A stretch of DNA of 64,000 bases from Meiothermus sp. Pnk-1. GTDB taxonomy: Bacteria > Deinococcota > Deinococci > Deinococcales > Thermaceae. Below, piece by piece: positions 43,770 to 53,414 of this stretch. The notes under the pieces were generated by a model, which saw only the letters and a list, made by a program, of their open reading frames with translations, was not told the DNA's origin and did no database searches. Each line of letters begins with the position of its first letter. The first letter of the stretch is position 1. Both the position numbers and the translations under genes were made by a program. The DNA is taken from contig NZ_QKOB01000003.1 in the NCBI RefSeq assembly GCF_003226535.1, positions 62,001 to 126,000 on the forward strand, given 5' to 3'.

Positions 43770-44441
43770 CTAGCCGCCGCCTGGCCGCACCTGGGTGTAC
43801 AGGACCCTGGCGAGGGGGGAAAAGTCTCCCGACACGAACTCCAGCCAGGGGTGGCGTGACATCTGCAGGTCCTCCTGGAGGATGAAGTTGCCGGAGCGCA
43901 ACTGGTTGAGAACCGCAGCGAGCATCTCCGAGAGCGAAGGAAACGCCACCTCAGCCTCGGGCAGGTCGGCCCCGAAGACGAGGATCTGCCCGAATGTCCC
44001 GGATGGCCCCGGCCTGACGTCAAAGCCAATATAGTTGCCGGAGCCGTCGGCCAGGAAAGGGATGTGACCTGTCCCGGGGAAGTCCTCGCTCAGCCGGGGG
44101 TCGGCAGGGGAGGGGCTCTGCACGATGCCCGAATCGCGCAGTTCGAGGAGGGCCCGGTACTCCTCGGCAATCTGGTCCAACCGCAGGAGGTCGGCACCGA
44201 AAAAGACGCCGTTGCTGAGGTTGTCCCTCTGCCCGTTGTGCCGCGTGTACAGGTGGCGGATCTGCTCCGGGAAACGGGTACCGGTCAAACGCTCGACTCG
44301 TGAGAAGTCCTTGGAGGAGGCAGGCGGGCCCAGCCGCTCGATGAATGAGGGGTGGAGACGCGCGAGCTCCCGCAGGAGACTATCGAGGGTAGACTCAAAC
44401 TCATCCACAGTGGGCTCAACCGATTCTATCAAACCAGTCAT
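43770..44441 (-). CDS. SMI1/KNR4 (SUKH) family protein
   Basis: 223-residue protein from ATG 44441. The SUKH pattern is visible: SSKDFSRVERLTGTRFPEQIRHLYTRHNG (split at residues 45-75), IPFLADGSGNYIGFD and FPSLSEMLAAVLNQL. SUKH proteins often act as immunity proteins against nuclease or deaminase toxins in polymorphic toxin systems. Here no toxin gene is adjacent. The presumed IS end lies only about 10 bases upstream of the start, so its own promoter was probably displaced. Confidence 0.8.
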   Translation of the reverse strand: MTGLIESVEPTVDEFESTLDSLLRELARLHPSFIERLGPPASSKDFSRVERLTGTRFPEQIRHLYTRHNGQRDNLSNGVFFGADLLRLDQIAEEYRALLELRDSGIVQSPSPADPRLSEDFPGTGHIPFLADGSGNYIGFDVRPGPSGTFGQILVFGADLPEAEVAFPSLSEMLAAVLNQLRSGNFILQEDLQMSRHPWLEFVSGDFSPLARVLYTQVRPGGG

Positions 44442-44452
44442 CAATTGAGATA

Positions 44453-45349
44453 GGACTTACGCAGTTGGGAAGAGTTCATAAGAGGGATGTGCCAGATAGG
44501 CTCGGATGGCGTCTCGAATAATGGCTGCCTTCGCCGTCCGCAAACGATAAACCTCCAACCTCAAGAAAGCCTGCAAGGAGAGCGAAAGGTGCTTGAAATA
44601 AGCCTCTGCTTTCCGCACCACAGCATCCCTTCAGCGCACGAGGATCCAGCGTGGCCCTCTTTTCCTCCGTCATCTCCAGGTCGTTCGTCACCCAGTATTC
44701 CGCACCCCCGTCTTTGGGGACCGTCCGGAATACCTTCACAAACCCACCCTTCCTGCTTGAGGGATGTCCAGGCTGGCCATCGGGGTTCACCATCCGGTTG
44801 CTTTTGCGCCTGCTCAGGAAAAGCCAGCCAAAAGAAGCGATGCGCTTGAGGTTCTCCAACCCCGAATACCAACTGTCCATCAGGACATACGCCGGCTGAA
44901 AGCCTCGCGCCTTGGCTTCCACCAGCATTTCCTGAAAATGCTCGTTCTTGGTCTTGTGGGAGATGGGTTTGTCGTAAACCCGAAAGTCGCAGGGAATGAG
45001 GGCTTTCCCATCCGTCCAGAGTAAGGTCAAAAGGGCAATCCCCTTCACCACCCGTTGGTGCTTGCTTTTGGGTGTAGGGCTTATCTAACGTGGTATCCTC
45101 CAACACCAAAAGCCCCCGCTCTTTTTGTACAAACGCCTGTGCTTCCTGCCACAACGCCATTGTGTCTAAGGGCTGTCTTTGCAGCAGGCGGGGGAAGGCA
45201 TCGTGAGATGGGGTATCGGGGCTTTCGGGTTGACATCGGGCCGCCTCGGTGCAGGTGAAGGTCTTCTGAGCGGCAATGAGGAAGTGAATGTAGTCCAACT
45301 CGTCGCACTTGGGTGGATTCATGGGTCATCCCCTCCTTTTGAAAAGTCC
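44453..45349 (-). mobile_element. Defective insertion sequence (about 0.9 kb)
   Basis: Contains one broken DDE transposase. Possible termini share only GGACTT: GGACTTACGCAG at 44453 and the complement of AAAAGTCC ending at 45349. No target-site duplication could be identified, so boundaries are approximate. Confidence 0.5.
44457..45322 (-). pseudogene. DDE transposase (IS4/IS701-like) with internal deletions
   Basis: The N-terminal part reads CDELDYIHFLIAAQKTFTCTEAA and LLVLEDTTLDKPYT, with the first catalytic Asp in LVLEDTTLDKP. A frameshift near 45070 with loss of about ten residues leads to SKHQRVVKGIALLTLLWTDG, VLMDSWYSGLENL and YWVTNDLEM. A second deletion near 44630 joins to AEAYFKHLSLSLQAFLRLEVYRL, split here, ending ELFPTA. 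The Glu-bearing segment is lost, so it cannot transpose. Confidence 0.8.
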
Positions 45350-45725
45350 GTCTTTCTGAAGCCTAAATATCATGACGAAGGGGTTCGCAGTCGACTGTGT
45401 AACCCCTAGGCGGTTTTACGAGGTCGGCGGTTTTATACCTGTCAGAGACGGGATGCGGGCCACCATGTGCGGGCAGAACCCGAACCAGGGCCGCATCGGC
45501 GCCCTGAAGGTGCCCAGCTTCTTGAGTGGCGATGGCCTGCTTGACCTGGGCGCCGTTGCTTTGCCCGAAGGGCAAACACGTCTTGGGGCGGGTCAGAGGT
45601 CTTTCCGCAGTCACGCCCGCGATTGGAGGAGTCCCCACGGGCGTCCGGTTTACAAGTACGGGATTTGGCTGAAAATCAACCACTAAGAAGTTGATTTTCA
45701 GCCGGAAAGCGAATAACCTCGAGGC
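45350..45725. other. Non-coding or remnant region between the IS and the AAA ATPase
   Basis: No reliable gene. A minus-strand frame with VGTPPIAGVTAERPLTRP and VKQAIATQEAGHL vaguely resembles the tail of TnpB-type transposases, which would make this an IS605-family remnant; the match is weak. A strong hairpin occupies 45667-45703. Confidence 0.35.
45667..45703. repeat. Perfect 14-bp inverted repeat before the AAA ATPase gene
   Basis: GGCTGAAAATCAAC, a 9-base spacer, GTTGATTTTCAGCC. It ends 22 bases before the ATG at 45726. It could be an operator for autoregulation of the ATPase gene, an IS end or a terminator; no T-run follows. Confidence 0.8.
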
Positions 45726-46949
45726 ATGTTCCCCCGCTACCTTGCCCAGCCCCTGAGGGAGGCCCTCAGGGCCCGGCCCGTGATCCTCCTCCTGGGTGGC
45801 CGACAGGTGGGCAAGTCCACCCTGGCCCAGGCCCTGGTGGCCGAGGGGCTTTTGGATCGGTACCTCACCCTGGACGACCTCACCCTGCTCGCCGCGGCCA
45901 CGGAGGACCCCCAGGGCTTTCTCGCCGGCCTCCAGGGCCCGGTGGTCCTGGACGAGATCCAGCGGGCCCCCGGCCTCCTCCTCCCCCTGAAGGCCTGGGT
46001 GGACCGCGATCGGCGGCCAGGCCGCTTCCTCCTCACGGGCTCCGCCAACCTCCTCGCCCTGCCCAAGGCCGCGGGGTTCCTGGTGGGGCGGGTGGCCCTC
46101 TTCACCCTCTGGCCCCTCTCCCAAGGGGAGATAGAGGGTAGGCGCGAGGGTTTCCTTTCCGCCCTCTTCGCCGAGGAGCTTCCCCCGGTCCAGGGGGAGG
46201 GAAGGCTGCCCCTGGACCGCCTTCTCCGCGGGGGGTATCCGGAGGCCGTCCTCCTTTCCCCGGAGCAACGGGGGGCCTGGTTCCGGGACTACCTGGTCAC
46301 CCTCCTCGCCCGGGAGGTGCGGGAGCTGAGCCAGATCGAGCGGGTGGCCGAACTCCCTCGGCTCTACCGGCTTTTGGCCAGCCGCCCCATGGACCTCCTC
46401 AACTGGGCGGAGCTAGGGCGGACCTTGGGCCTGGCCGCCACCACCCTGAAGCGCTACTTTGCCCTCCTCGAGGCTCTCTACCTGGTGCACACCCTTCCTC
46501 CCTGGCAGGCCAACCTGGGTAAACGCCTGGTGAAAAGCCCCAAGCTCCTGCCCACGGATACCGGCCTGGCCCTCCACACCTTGGGGCTGGACGAAAAGCG
46601 GCTGGAGGCGGACCGCACCCTGCTCGGTGGCTTTCTGGAGGCCTTCGTGGCCATGGAACTCCTCAAGCAGCTGGGGTACGCCCCCTTCTCCGCCCAGCTT
46701 TTCCACTACCGGAGCCACACGGGGGAGGAGGTGGACCTGGTGCTGGAGGGGCCGGGAGGCCGGGTGGTGGGCCTGGAGGTCAAGGCGCGGGGGAGCGTCC
46801 ACCCGAAGGACCTCCACGGGCTCAAGGCCCTGGCCCAGGCCCTGGGTCCCCGCTTCCACCGAGGGGTGGTCCTCTACCTGGGGCGGGAGGCGGTCCCCTT
46901 CGGGCCCAGGCTCCACGCCCTGCCCCTCGAGGCCCTCTGGAGGCTTTAG
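45726..46949 (+). CDS. AAA ATPase with DUF4143 (AAA_14 family)
   Basis: 407-residue protein with Walker A LLLGGRQVGKSTL near residue 25, Walker B VVLDEIQRAPG near 75 and sensor LLTGSANLL near 103, followed by the DUF4143 region with the restriction-nuclease-like core FHYRSHTGEEVDLVLEG and VVGLEVKARGS. Such proteins are common in accessory regions of thermophiles and are of unknown function. Codon use is more Thermus-like (fewer CTCGAG) than the flanks, suggesting transfer. Start MFPRYL is the family norm. Confidence 0.88.
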   Translation: MFPRYLAQPLREALRARPVILLLGGRQVGKSTLAQALVAEGLLDRYLTLDDLTLLAAATEDPQGFLAGLQGPVVLDEIQRAPGLLLPLKAWVDRDRRPGRFLLTGSANLLALPKAAGFLVGRVALFTLWPLSQGEIEGRREGFLSALFAEELPPVQGEGRLPLDRLLRGGYPEAVLLSPEQRGAWFRDYLVTLLAREVRELSQIERVAELPRLYRLLASRPMDLLNWAELGRTLGLAATTLKRYFALLEALYLVHTLPPWQANLGKRLVKSPKLLPTDTGLALHTLGLDEKRLEADRTLLGGFLEAFVAMELLKQLGYAPFSAQLFHYRSHTGEEVDLVLEGPGGRVVGLEVKARGSVHPKDLHGLKALAQALGPRFHRGVVLYLGREAVPFGPRLHALPLEALWRL

Positions 46950-46965
46950 CGCTCCCGGGGTGGAA

Positions 46966-47358
46966 CTATTGTTCCCGACACCACCACCCGCATCTCCCAG
47001 GCCCCTCAAAGCGGATCAACGTCACATAGCCCTGCCGTTTTCCCTCCACCCCTTCCTCCTCGTATTGCCAGGCCCCTCGGCTGTACTTCACCTGCTCGGG
47101 AAGGCCCGCTCGAGCCTGAAGGTGGCGGCGCTTCCAGCGGTAGCCGAAGGCGTAGACGTACTCCCCCTCCAGGCTAGCCCCCAGGAAGGCCCAGTCAAAG
47201 CAGCGATGGCACTCCAGGGGCAGCACGAAGCCACCCGGAGGCGGGGGTGACGGGCGAAAACCCTTGGCCCCCCAAGCCCTGAGGTCTTCCCGCCAGGTCT
47301 CGGGGGTGGTTTCGATTTCGACGGTGTGGCCGAGGGGGGTTTGTAGGACTAGCCGCAT
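46966..47358 (-). CDS. Hypothetical protein, 130 residues
   Basis: Begins MRLVLQTPLGHTVEIETTPE. Three cysteines lie in ECHRCFDW and RCGWWCREQ, which might bind metal. Predicted mixed alpha/beta and cytoplasmic. No family recognised. Convergent with the AAA ATPase gene (17 bases apart). Confidence 0.6.
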   Translation of the reverse strand: MRLVLQTPLGHTVEIETTPETWREDLRAWGAKGFRPSPPPPGGFVLPLECHRCFDWAFLGASLEGEYVYAFGYRWKRRHLQARAGLPEQVKYSRGAWQYEEEGVEGKRQGYVTLIRFEGPGRCGWWCREQ

Positions 47359-47393
47359 GCTTCTACCCTAGCAGCCGCCCGCGGATTTTTCTT

Positions 47394-49157
47394 CTAGACC
47401 AGAGGCCCGGGCCGCTTGAGGTAGAGCTTCTTGATCGCGTCGGCGGTCCAGTAGGCCAGGGCCCCCACGGTACCGGTGGGGTTGTACCCGGCGTTTTGCG
47501 GGAAAGCGCTGGCCCCCACCACAAAAACGTTGGACACGTCCCAGCTCTGCAGGTATTTGTTCACCACGCTATTTTTGGGGTCGGTGCCCATGATGGCCCC
47601 GCCGCAGTTATGCGTGGACTGGTAGGGCACGATGCTGTAGTGCCCAGAAAGCCCCCGCGCCACGAGGGTTTTGGGGTTCATGGCCCTGCCGATCTTTTCG
47701 CACACCCCTGCCAGGTACTGGGAAGCCTTGATCTCGTTGGGGCCCCAGTCGTAGGTCATGCGCAATAACGGCAACCCGTAGGCATCGCGGTAGACCGGAT
47801 CGAGGTCGAGGTAGTGTTCGCGGTAGGCCATATCGGCCCCCTGCGCCCCAATCCCGAAGGAGCGGTTATAGTACTGGGCTACGGCCTTTTTCCAGGCTGA
47901 ACCCCAGCGGGGCGTTCCGGGAGGAACCGGCCGCGACTGGATGGGCCGAGCCCCGGTATTGCCCACGGTGATGCTGGCCCCGTGGATGAAACCCAACCCT
48001 GTGTGGTCGAAGTTGTCGCCGTTGAAGTCGTCGATGGCCACGCCCACCGAGCCCGTGCCCATGAAGGAGTTGAAGATCTTGTCGTCGAAAAACAGCGTCG
48101 CTCCGGCGCTGGCCTGGTAGGTGTAGTTGCGTCCCACCACCCCTTCCCCTTTGACCGGGTCGTAGGGTTGACCGATGCCGGAGAGCAGCAACAGGCGCAC
48201 ATTGCCCAGGGTGTAGGAGGTGAGGCAGATGATCTCGGCGGGTTGCTCGAACTCCTGCCCGCTCTTGAGGTCGAGGTAGGTCACGCTGAGGGCGCGCTTC
48301 CTGCTCGAGTCCAGGTTGATCCGGAGCACGTTGGCACGGGTTCTTAGCTCAAAGCGGCCCGACCTGAGGGCGACCGGGATCACGGTGATGTGGGGGCTGG
48401 CCTTGGCGTTGACCTCGCAGCCGAAGCGCTCGCAGAAGCCGCAGTAGATGCAAGCCCCCAACGTCTGGCCGTCGGGGTTGGTGTAGGACTGGCTGAGCGT
48501 GGCCGAGGGGCGAGGGAAAGGATGGTAGCCGAGTTCCTTGGCTGCCTGCTCGAACAGCCAAGCGGCGTAGGTGGGTTTCAGGGGAGGGGTGGGATACTCC
48601 CGGGCGCGAGCTCCCTCGAAGACGTTGCCGCCCGCGATCTTCTGACCCCCGAGGTTGCCGGCTTTGCCGGAGATGCCGCAGGTATACTCGAACTGGTCGT
48701 AGTAGGGCTCGAGCTCGTCGTAGGTGATGCCCCAGTCCTGGATGAGGCTGTTTGGCGGCAGCGCTTGCTGGCCGTAGCGGGCCAGGGTGCGGCTTTTGAT
48801 TTCAAAGTCGTAGGGCAGAAAACGCCAGGTCTGGCCGTTCCAATGCACCCCTGCCCCGCCCAGCCCTTCGCCGGGCAAAAAAGAGCCGTACTGGCGCATG
48901 GGCCGGGCGGTCTGGTTGAGGTTGTTGCGAAAGGTGATGGTCTCGCGGGAGAGGTCTTGCATCAGCTCGTACCGCAGGGCGTAGCGCAGCTCGTCGTGAA
49001 TGCTCGGCATGACGAAGCTGCCCTCGGTGCTGCGGGGTTCTCCCCGCTCGAGGCCCACCACGCTAAGCCCGGCGGCGGTGAGCTCTTTGGCCAGGATGCC
49101 CCCGGTCCAACCTACGCCGATCATGACCGCGTCTACCGGTTTGAGTCTGGTTGCCAT
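47394..49157 (-). CDS. GMC-family oxidoreductase (flavoprotein subunit)
   Basis: 587-residue FAD enzyme with dinucleotide motif MIGVGWTGGILAKEL near residue 11 and the GMC C-terminal landmarks HNCGGAIMG and GYNPTGTVGALAYW. The length, cysteine cluster CIYCGFCERFGC and pairing with a subunit-3 protein match membrane-linked gluconate/sorbitol-type dehydrogenases. GGAGGAAGCACC precedes the ATG. No cytochrome c subunit gene is visible next to it, so the electron acceptor is unknown. Likely escorted through the Tat system by its partner. Confidence 0.88.
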   Translation of the reverse strand: MATRLKPVDAVMIGVGWTGGILAKELTAAGLSVVGLERGEPRSTEGSFVMPSIHDELRYALRYELMQDLSRETITFRNNLNQTARPMRQYGSFLPGEGLGGAGVHWNGQTWRFLPYDFEIKSRTLARYGQQALPPNSLIQDWGITYDELEPYYDQFEYTCGISGKAGNLGGQKIAGGNVFEGARAREYPTPPLKPTYAAWLFEQAAKELGYHPFPRPSATLSQSYTNPDGQTLGACIYCGFCERFGCEVNAKASPHITVIPVALRSGRFELRTRANVLRINLDSSRKRALSVTYLDLKSGQEFEQPAEIICLTSYTLGNVRLLLLSGIGQPYDPVKGEGVVGRNYTYQASAGATLFFDDKIFNSFMGTGSVGVAIDDFNGDNFDHTGLGFIHGASITVGNTGARPIQSRPVPPGTPRWGSAWKKAVAQYYNRSFGIGAQGADMAYREHYLDLDPVYRDAYGLPLLRMTYDWGPNEIKASQYLAGVCEKIGRAMNPKTLVARGLSGHYSIVPYQSTHNCGGAIMGTDPKNSVVNKYLQSWDVSNVFVVGASAFPQNAGYNPTGTVGALAYWTADAIKKLYLKRPGPLV

Positions 49158-49179
49158 GGTGCTTCCTCCGATTGGCCAC

Positions 49180-49968
49180 TCAGGGTTGGTGTTTGGCCAG
49201 GGGTGTGTGGATGGGATGGCCGTGCTCGTCGAGCTGGGCCCTACCCTGCATCACGTCGGCGATGCCGACCGGTTCGACTTGATAGGGTTGGCCGTAGTTG
49301 CCCACCACCCCCACGTAGGCCGCGGCCACGCCAGGGAAGCCCACCAGCTTCCAGCCCACCTTGTCCCGGTTGCCCCCATAGATGGGATCGGCAAAGAACC
49401 CTTCGATGGCGTTGCCCAGCAGCAGGTTGAAGAACTCGCTGATGGGGGCGTCCGCGACCGGAAGCTTCCCCCCGTCCATCGCGGCGAGCACCTCGTCCTG
49501 TTGTTGGGTTGAAAGCTGGTCGAAGGGGTTGCCGTACTGGGCTTGGCAATAGGCATTGACCTTCTCGATCCCCAAACGGTATAGCTGGCGCGGGGTAAGG
49601 GGAAGTTGATAGCCCTGTTCAGGGGCGCTCTCGCCAAAGGGGCCTTGCATGTACCAGCGCCCCGCGTTGCCATAGCTGCCGCTGAGCTGCTGGTCGATGT
49701 AATAGGCGCAGCCCGCCTCGAGCCCTCCCGGCCCCAGCTCATCTGCGGGGATCAGCCGGGCCACCGCGGCCTCGACGAAAGCTGCCTCGGCGGGGGTGAA
49801 GTAGGTATAGGCCTGGGGGGTTTGGGCCAGGGCTTTGGCCGGAGCCTGGGCCAAAGGAGGTGGGGCGAACCCGCCTCTTCCGGCCTGGACTTGGGCTTTG
49901 CCCGGCAAGGCCCCCATGACCCCCACTAGGCCCGCGACCTTGAAGAAATCTCGCCGGTTCATCCCCAT
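49180..49968 (-). CDS. Gluconate 2-dehydrogenase subunit 3-like Tat-exported protein
   Basis: 262 residues from ATG 49968, six bases after AGGAGG. The N-terminus MGMNRRDFFKVAGLVGVMGAL is a Tat signal (RRDFFK). The mature part has the subunit 3 pattern FTPAEAAFVEAAVARLIPAD and YGNPFDQLSTQQQDEVLAAM. Such small subunits are needed for export and activity of the GMC subunit, encoded 22 bases downstream. The pair probably oxidises a sugar or polyol at the outer face of the membrane. Confidence 0.87.
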   Translation of the reverse strand: MGMNRRDFFKVAGLVGVMGALPGKAQVQAGRGGFAPPPLAQAPAKALAQTPQAYTYFTPAEAAFVEAAVARLIPADELGPGGLEAGCAYYIDQQLSGSYGNAGRWYMQGPFGESAPEQGYQLPLTPRQLYRLGIEKVNAYCQAQYGNPFDQLSTQQQDEVLAAMDGGKLPVADAPISEFFNLLLGNAIEGFFADPIYGGNRDKVGWKLVGFPGVAAAYVGVVGNYGQPYQVEPVGIADVMQGRAQLDEHGHPIHTPLAKHQP

Positions 49969-50069
49969 GCGCCACCTCCTTCTGAGCGGACAGCGCACGA
50001 TGTAGTTGGGGTTGTTCGCTCGAAGCTCTATGAGCTTAAGCCTTTGGCCGAGCTTCGTCAAACGGTGCC

Positions 50070-53000
50070 CTAGTCGTCGGCCGCGGGGGCGGGGTGCAGC
50101 GGCACGGATGAGGGCTCGACGGGGGTGCGCTGGCGCTCGAAGAGGTAAAAGGCAGCAGGTACCACAAAGAAGGTCAGGATGGCGGAGAACAACACGCCGC
50201 CCAGGATCACCACCCCCAACCCCCGGGCATACTCGGAGCTTTCGCCCTGCCCCAAGATCAGCGGGAAGCTGATGACCAGGACGGTCGTGGTGGTCATGAC
50301 GATGGGTCGAAAACGCAGCCTGGCCGCGTCTACCAGCGCCTCGCGAAACTCCATCTTACCCAGCCGCTCGACCACGAAGTCGAGGTAGAGGATGGCGTTT
50401 TTGGCCGAGAGCCCGATCAAGAGCAAAAAGCCCATCACGCTGAAGATGTCCAGGCTGCCGCCGGCGATGAAAATCGCCCACAGCGCCCCTGCCACGGCCA
50501 GCGGGACCGGGAGCAGCAAATACAGGGGGTAGCGGAAGCTGTTGAACTGGGCCCCCATCACCAGGTACACCAGGAACAGGGCCAGCGCGAAGACCTGCAC
50601 CCCCAAGCTGCTCAGCTGGCTGGCCAGCGCCGCTTGGCTGAACTGGTCGGCGCTCCCTAGCGAAACTTGATTGTCGAGGATCCCCGCTTGGGTGAGCTTC
50701 TGGGTGAGCTGGCGCTGGAACTCGAGCTGGCTGGGCGCCCCCGGGGCCAGGCTGATGTTGAGGGTGCTGGTGTAGAGCCGGTTGGTGCGGCTGATGTTGG
50801 TGGGGGTCTGGGCCTGTACCAGGTGGCCGAGCTGGCCCACGGTAAGGTTGGTTTGGAGGGCGGGAGCGTAGATGGGCAGCGAGAGCAGGGACTGGGCGTC
50901 GCGGAGGTATAGGGGATCGAGCTGTACCTGAATGGGGTAGTTGATCCCGTTGACCTCGACGCTGCCGGCCTGGCTGCCGCTGGTGTAGGTTTGCAGGGCG
51001 GCGGCCACGCTGCTGGCGGTCAGGCCGGTGCCGCTCATGCGGCTTGGATCGGGGATGAAGCGGTTTTCCACCGTGGTCTGCGAGAGGCTGGTGGTGGCGG
51101 AGAGCACGTTGGGGTCAGCTTGCAGCAGCTCCAGGGCCTGATTGGTGCGGGCGTTGAGCAGCTCCAGGCTCGGGGAGGCCAGGTTGACCTGCAACGCCGA
51201 ACCCTGCCCCCGGAAACCGCCCCCCGCGCTGATGAAGACCCGGGCCGAGGGCTGGTCTTGCAGCAGCCCGGAGAGGGCGCGCTGCCACTGGGGGATCAGG
51301 CTGAAGATGTTGGCCCGCTCCCCGCGCGGGGCGAGCTGTACGGTCAGGCTGGCCCGGTTGCCGCTCACCTGGGTCTGTACGCTGCGCACCTCGGGGCGGG
51401 AGAGCAGGTAGCCTTCCAGGCGGGCGGCGAGGGCGTTGGTGGTGTAGATCGAGGTGCTCGAGGGGAGGTTGAGGTTGACCTGGGCCCTGCCGCTGTCGTT
51501 CTGGGGAACGAAGTTAAAGGGAATCTTGGGCCCGATCCACACCACGGTGAGCACAAAGAACGCGGCGGCCGCGGCCAGTATCCAGCCGCTGTAGTCCAGC
51601 AGTCCCCGCAGCCGATGGGCGTAGCCCTCGCGCACGTAGGAAAGGGCGGCCTCGGTGAGGCGGTGCAGGCTGGTGGTGAGGGCCTCGAGCAGGGTGAGCA
51701 CGAGGCTGATCAGGTAGTACGCCACCCCCAGCGCCAGCGGGTAAAGGAGGAGCCCCAGCAGCCCGGCCACCCCGAACCGGTGGACCAGCACGGCGGCGGC
51801 CACCACCGCCCCTAAAAGGCCCAGCCAATGCCGCCAGGCCCGCCACCCCCAGCCCAGAGCGCGCGGCCACTGGGTAAGGCTATGGCCCAGGTCGGCCCAG
51901 GTGCGCGGATGGCTATCGGGGGTGTAGGCCATGCGCACGGTGAGAAAGAGCAGCGCTTCAAACCAGGACAAAAACACCGCGGCGGCCAGGCCCAGCGAGA
52001 ACTGCTGCAGGTAGAACCCGGCGAACCCTCCCAAAAAGCTCACCGGCACCACCACCGACAGCAGCGAAAGCGAGGCCGCGGCCACCGCGCTGAAGACCTC
52101 GCTGGCCCCCTTCAGCACGGACTCGGTGCGGCTAAAGCCCAGCTCGCGGTAGCGCTCGACATTCTCCGCCACCACGATAGAGTCATCCACCACGATGCCG
52201 ATGGCCACGATCAGGGCCAGCAAGGAGACCAGGTTGAAGGTAAACCCCAGCAGGCTGTAGAGGGCCGGGGCCGCCGAAAGCGCGATGGGGATCGCCAGGA
52301 TCACCGTAAATGCGGTGTTGAGCCGCCCCAGGAACAACAGCACCACGATCGCCACCACAAGGGCGGTGTTGAGCAGCTCGTGGTAGGTGGCGTTGATGCT
52401 GGCGGTGATGGGGACAGTGGTGTCGTTGGAGTAGGTGATCTGGTAGCCCTGCGGCAGCGGGGTGCGGGCCAGGGTCTGGCGCACCGCCTGGGCCACGGCT
52501 ACGGCGTTGGAGCCCTGGGTTTGCTGGATGGAAAACAGCACCACCGGTTGCCCGTTGACCCGCACGTAATCGTTGCTGGCGCTGTTGTCCCGCACCGTGC
52601 CCAGATCGCTCACCCGGAGGCCGCGGCTCGAGTCCACCAGGATCTGCGCGAGCTGCTCGGCGTTGCTGGGGATGTTGCGGGTGGCGAAGGTGAGGGTGTT
52701 GCCTTGGCGGGTGATGTTGCCGATGGGCTGGTTGACCGCGCCGTTCAGAATGGCCTGGGTGACCTGCTGCGGGGTGATCTGATAGTAGGCGAGCCGGCTC
52801 GGGTCGAGCAGCACCTGAAACTGCCGGCTGAGCCCGCCGGTGAGGGTGACGTTGGCCACCCCGTCAATGCGCTGCAGGATGTTGATGAGGGTGTTCTGGG
52901 CGTAGTCGTAGACCTGTTCCAAGCTGTCCCCGCCCCCGGAGAGGCCGAACTCCAGGATGGGCAGCGCGGTGGGATCGAAGGTGCGCACGGAGGGCGCGCC

Positions 53001-53414
53001 CACCCCGGAGGGAAAGCTGCGCGCCAGCGCCGAGACCTGGGCGCCAACCTGGTTGGCCACGGCGTTTGGGTCCACGCCGGTGGTGAACTGCAGGATGACC
53101 CGGCTGAGGCCCTGGCTGCTGCTGGAGTTGAGGTTGGTGATGCCGGCCAGGTTAGAGACGCTGTTTTCGATCACCTGTGTGACCTGCTTGTCCACCACCT
53201 CCGGGCTGGCCCCCGGATAGCTGGTGAAGATTGCCACCACCGGGATGTTGGGGTTGGGCAGCAGATCGACTCCCAGGCGGCTGGCGGCGAGCAGGCCGAA
53301 GGCCACCACCGCGGCGAAGATCCCGACGCTGAAGACGTAGCGCGCCACCGAGAACCCCACCAGGGGGTTGACCCGGTTGAAGAGCTGGGTTTGGAATTCC
53401 TTGAGGGGCCTCAT
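50070..53414 (-). CDS. RND (HAE1-type) efflux transporter
   Basis: 1114-residue inner-membrane pump. The N-terminal helix and porter region ([20 protein letters not shown]), the helix 4 acidic motif [21 protein letters not shown] with the proton-relay Asp pair, and the C-terminal [19 protein letters not shown] are typical. A 100-residue hydrophobic insertion (about 495-615) makes it longer than AcrB-like proteins. Coupled to the adaptor gene by ATGA. No TolC-like gene is visible in the window. Confidence 0.93.
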   Translation of the reverse strand: MRPLKEFQTQLFNRVNPLVGFSVARYVFSVGIFAAVVAFGLLAASRLGVDLLPNPNIPVVAIFTSYPGASPEVVDKQVTQVIENSVSNLAGITNLNSSSSQGLSRVILQFTTGVDPNAVANQVGAQVSALARSFPSGVGAPSVRTFDPTALPILEFGLSGGGDSLEQVYDYAQNTLINILQRIDGVANVTLTGGLSRQFQVLLDPSRLAYYQITPQQVTQAILNGAVNQPIGNITRQGNTLTFATRNIPSNAEQLAQILVDSSRGLRVSDLGTVRDNSASNDYVRVNGQPVVLFSIQQTQGSNAVAVAQAVRQTLARTPLPQGYQITYSNDTTVPITASINATYHELLNTALVVAIVVLLFLGRLNTAFTVILAIPIALSAAPALYSLLGFTFNLVSLLALIVAIGIVVDDSIVVAENVERYRELGFSRTESVLKGASEVFSAVAAASLSLLSVVVPVSFLGGFAGFYLQQFSLGLAAAVFLSWFEALLFLTVRMAYTPDSHPRTWADLGHSLTQWPRALGWGWRAWRHWLGLLGAVVAAAVLVHRFGVAGLLGLLLYPLALGVAYYLISLVLTLLEALTTSLHRLTEAALSYVREGYAHRLRGLLDYSGWILAAAAAFFVLTVVWIGPKIPFNFVPQNDSGRAQVNLNLPSSTSIYTTNALAARLEGYLLSRPEVRSVQTQVSGNRASLTVQLAPRGERANIFSLIPQWQRALSGLLQDQPSARVFISAGGGFRGQGSALQVNLASPSLELLNARTNQALELLQADPNVLSATTSLSQTTVENRFIPDPSRMSGTGLTASSVAAALQTYTSGSQAGSVEVNGINYPIQVQLDPLYLRDAQSLLSLPIYAPALQTNLTVGQLGHLVQAQTPTNISRTNRLYTSTLNISLAPGAPSQLEFQRQLTQKLTQAGILDNQVSLGSADQFSQAALASQLSSLGVQVFALALFLVYLVMGAQFNSFRYPLYLLLPVPLAVAGALWAIFIAGGSLDIFSVMGFLLLIGLSAKNAILYLDFVVERLGKMEFREALVDAARLRFRPIVMTTTTVLVISFPLILGQGESSEYARGLGVVILGGVLFSAILTFFVVPAAFYLFERQRTPVEPSSVPLHPAPAADD

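Noticed and set aside
43246-43773. 175-codon plus-strand ORF after the nuclease pseudogene
   Set aside because: Composition is Pro/Arg/Gly filler, while the opposite strand shows remnants of a membrane protein.
45363-45670. Minus-strand frame as a TnpB transposase C-terminus with adjacent guide RNA
   Set aside because: Only a vague resemblance of the tail; no zinc-ribbon cysteines or RuvC residues are visible, so it is kept only as a weak note in the intergenic entry.
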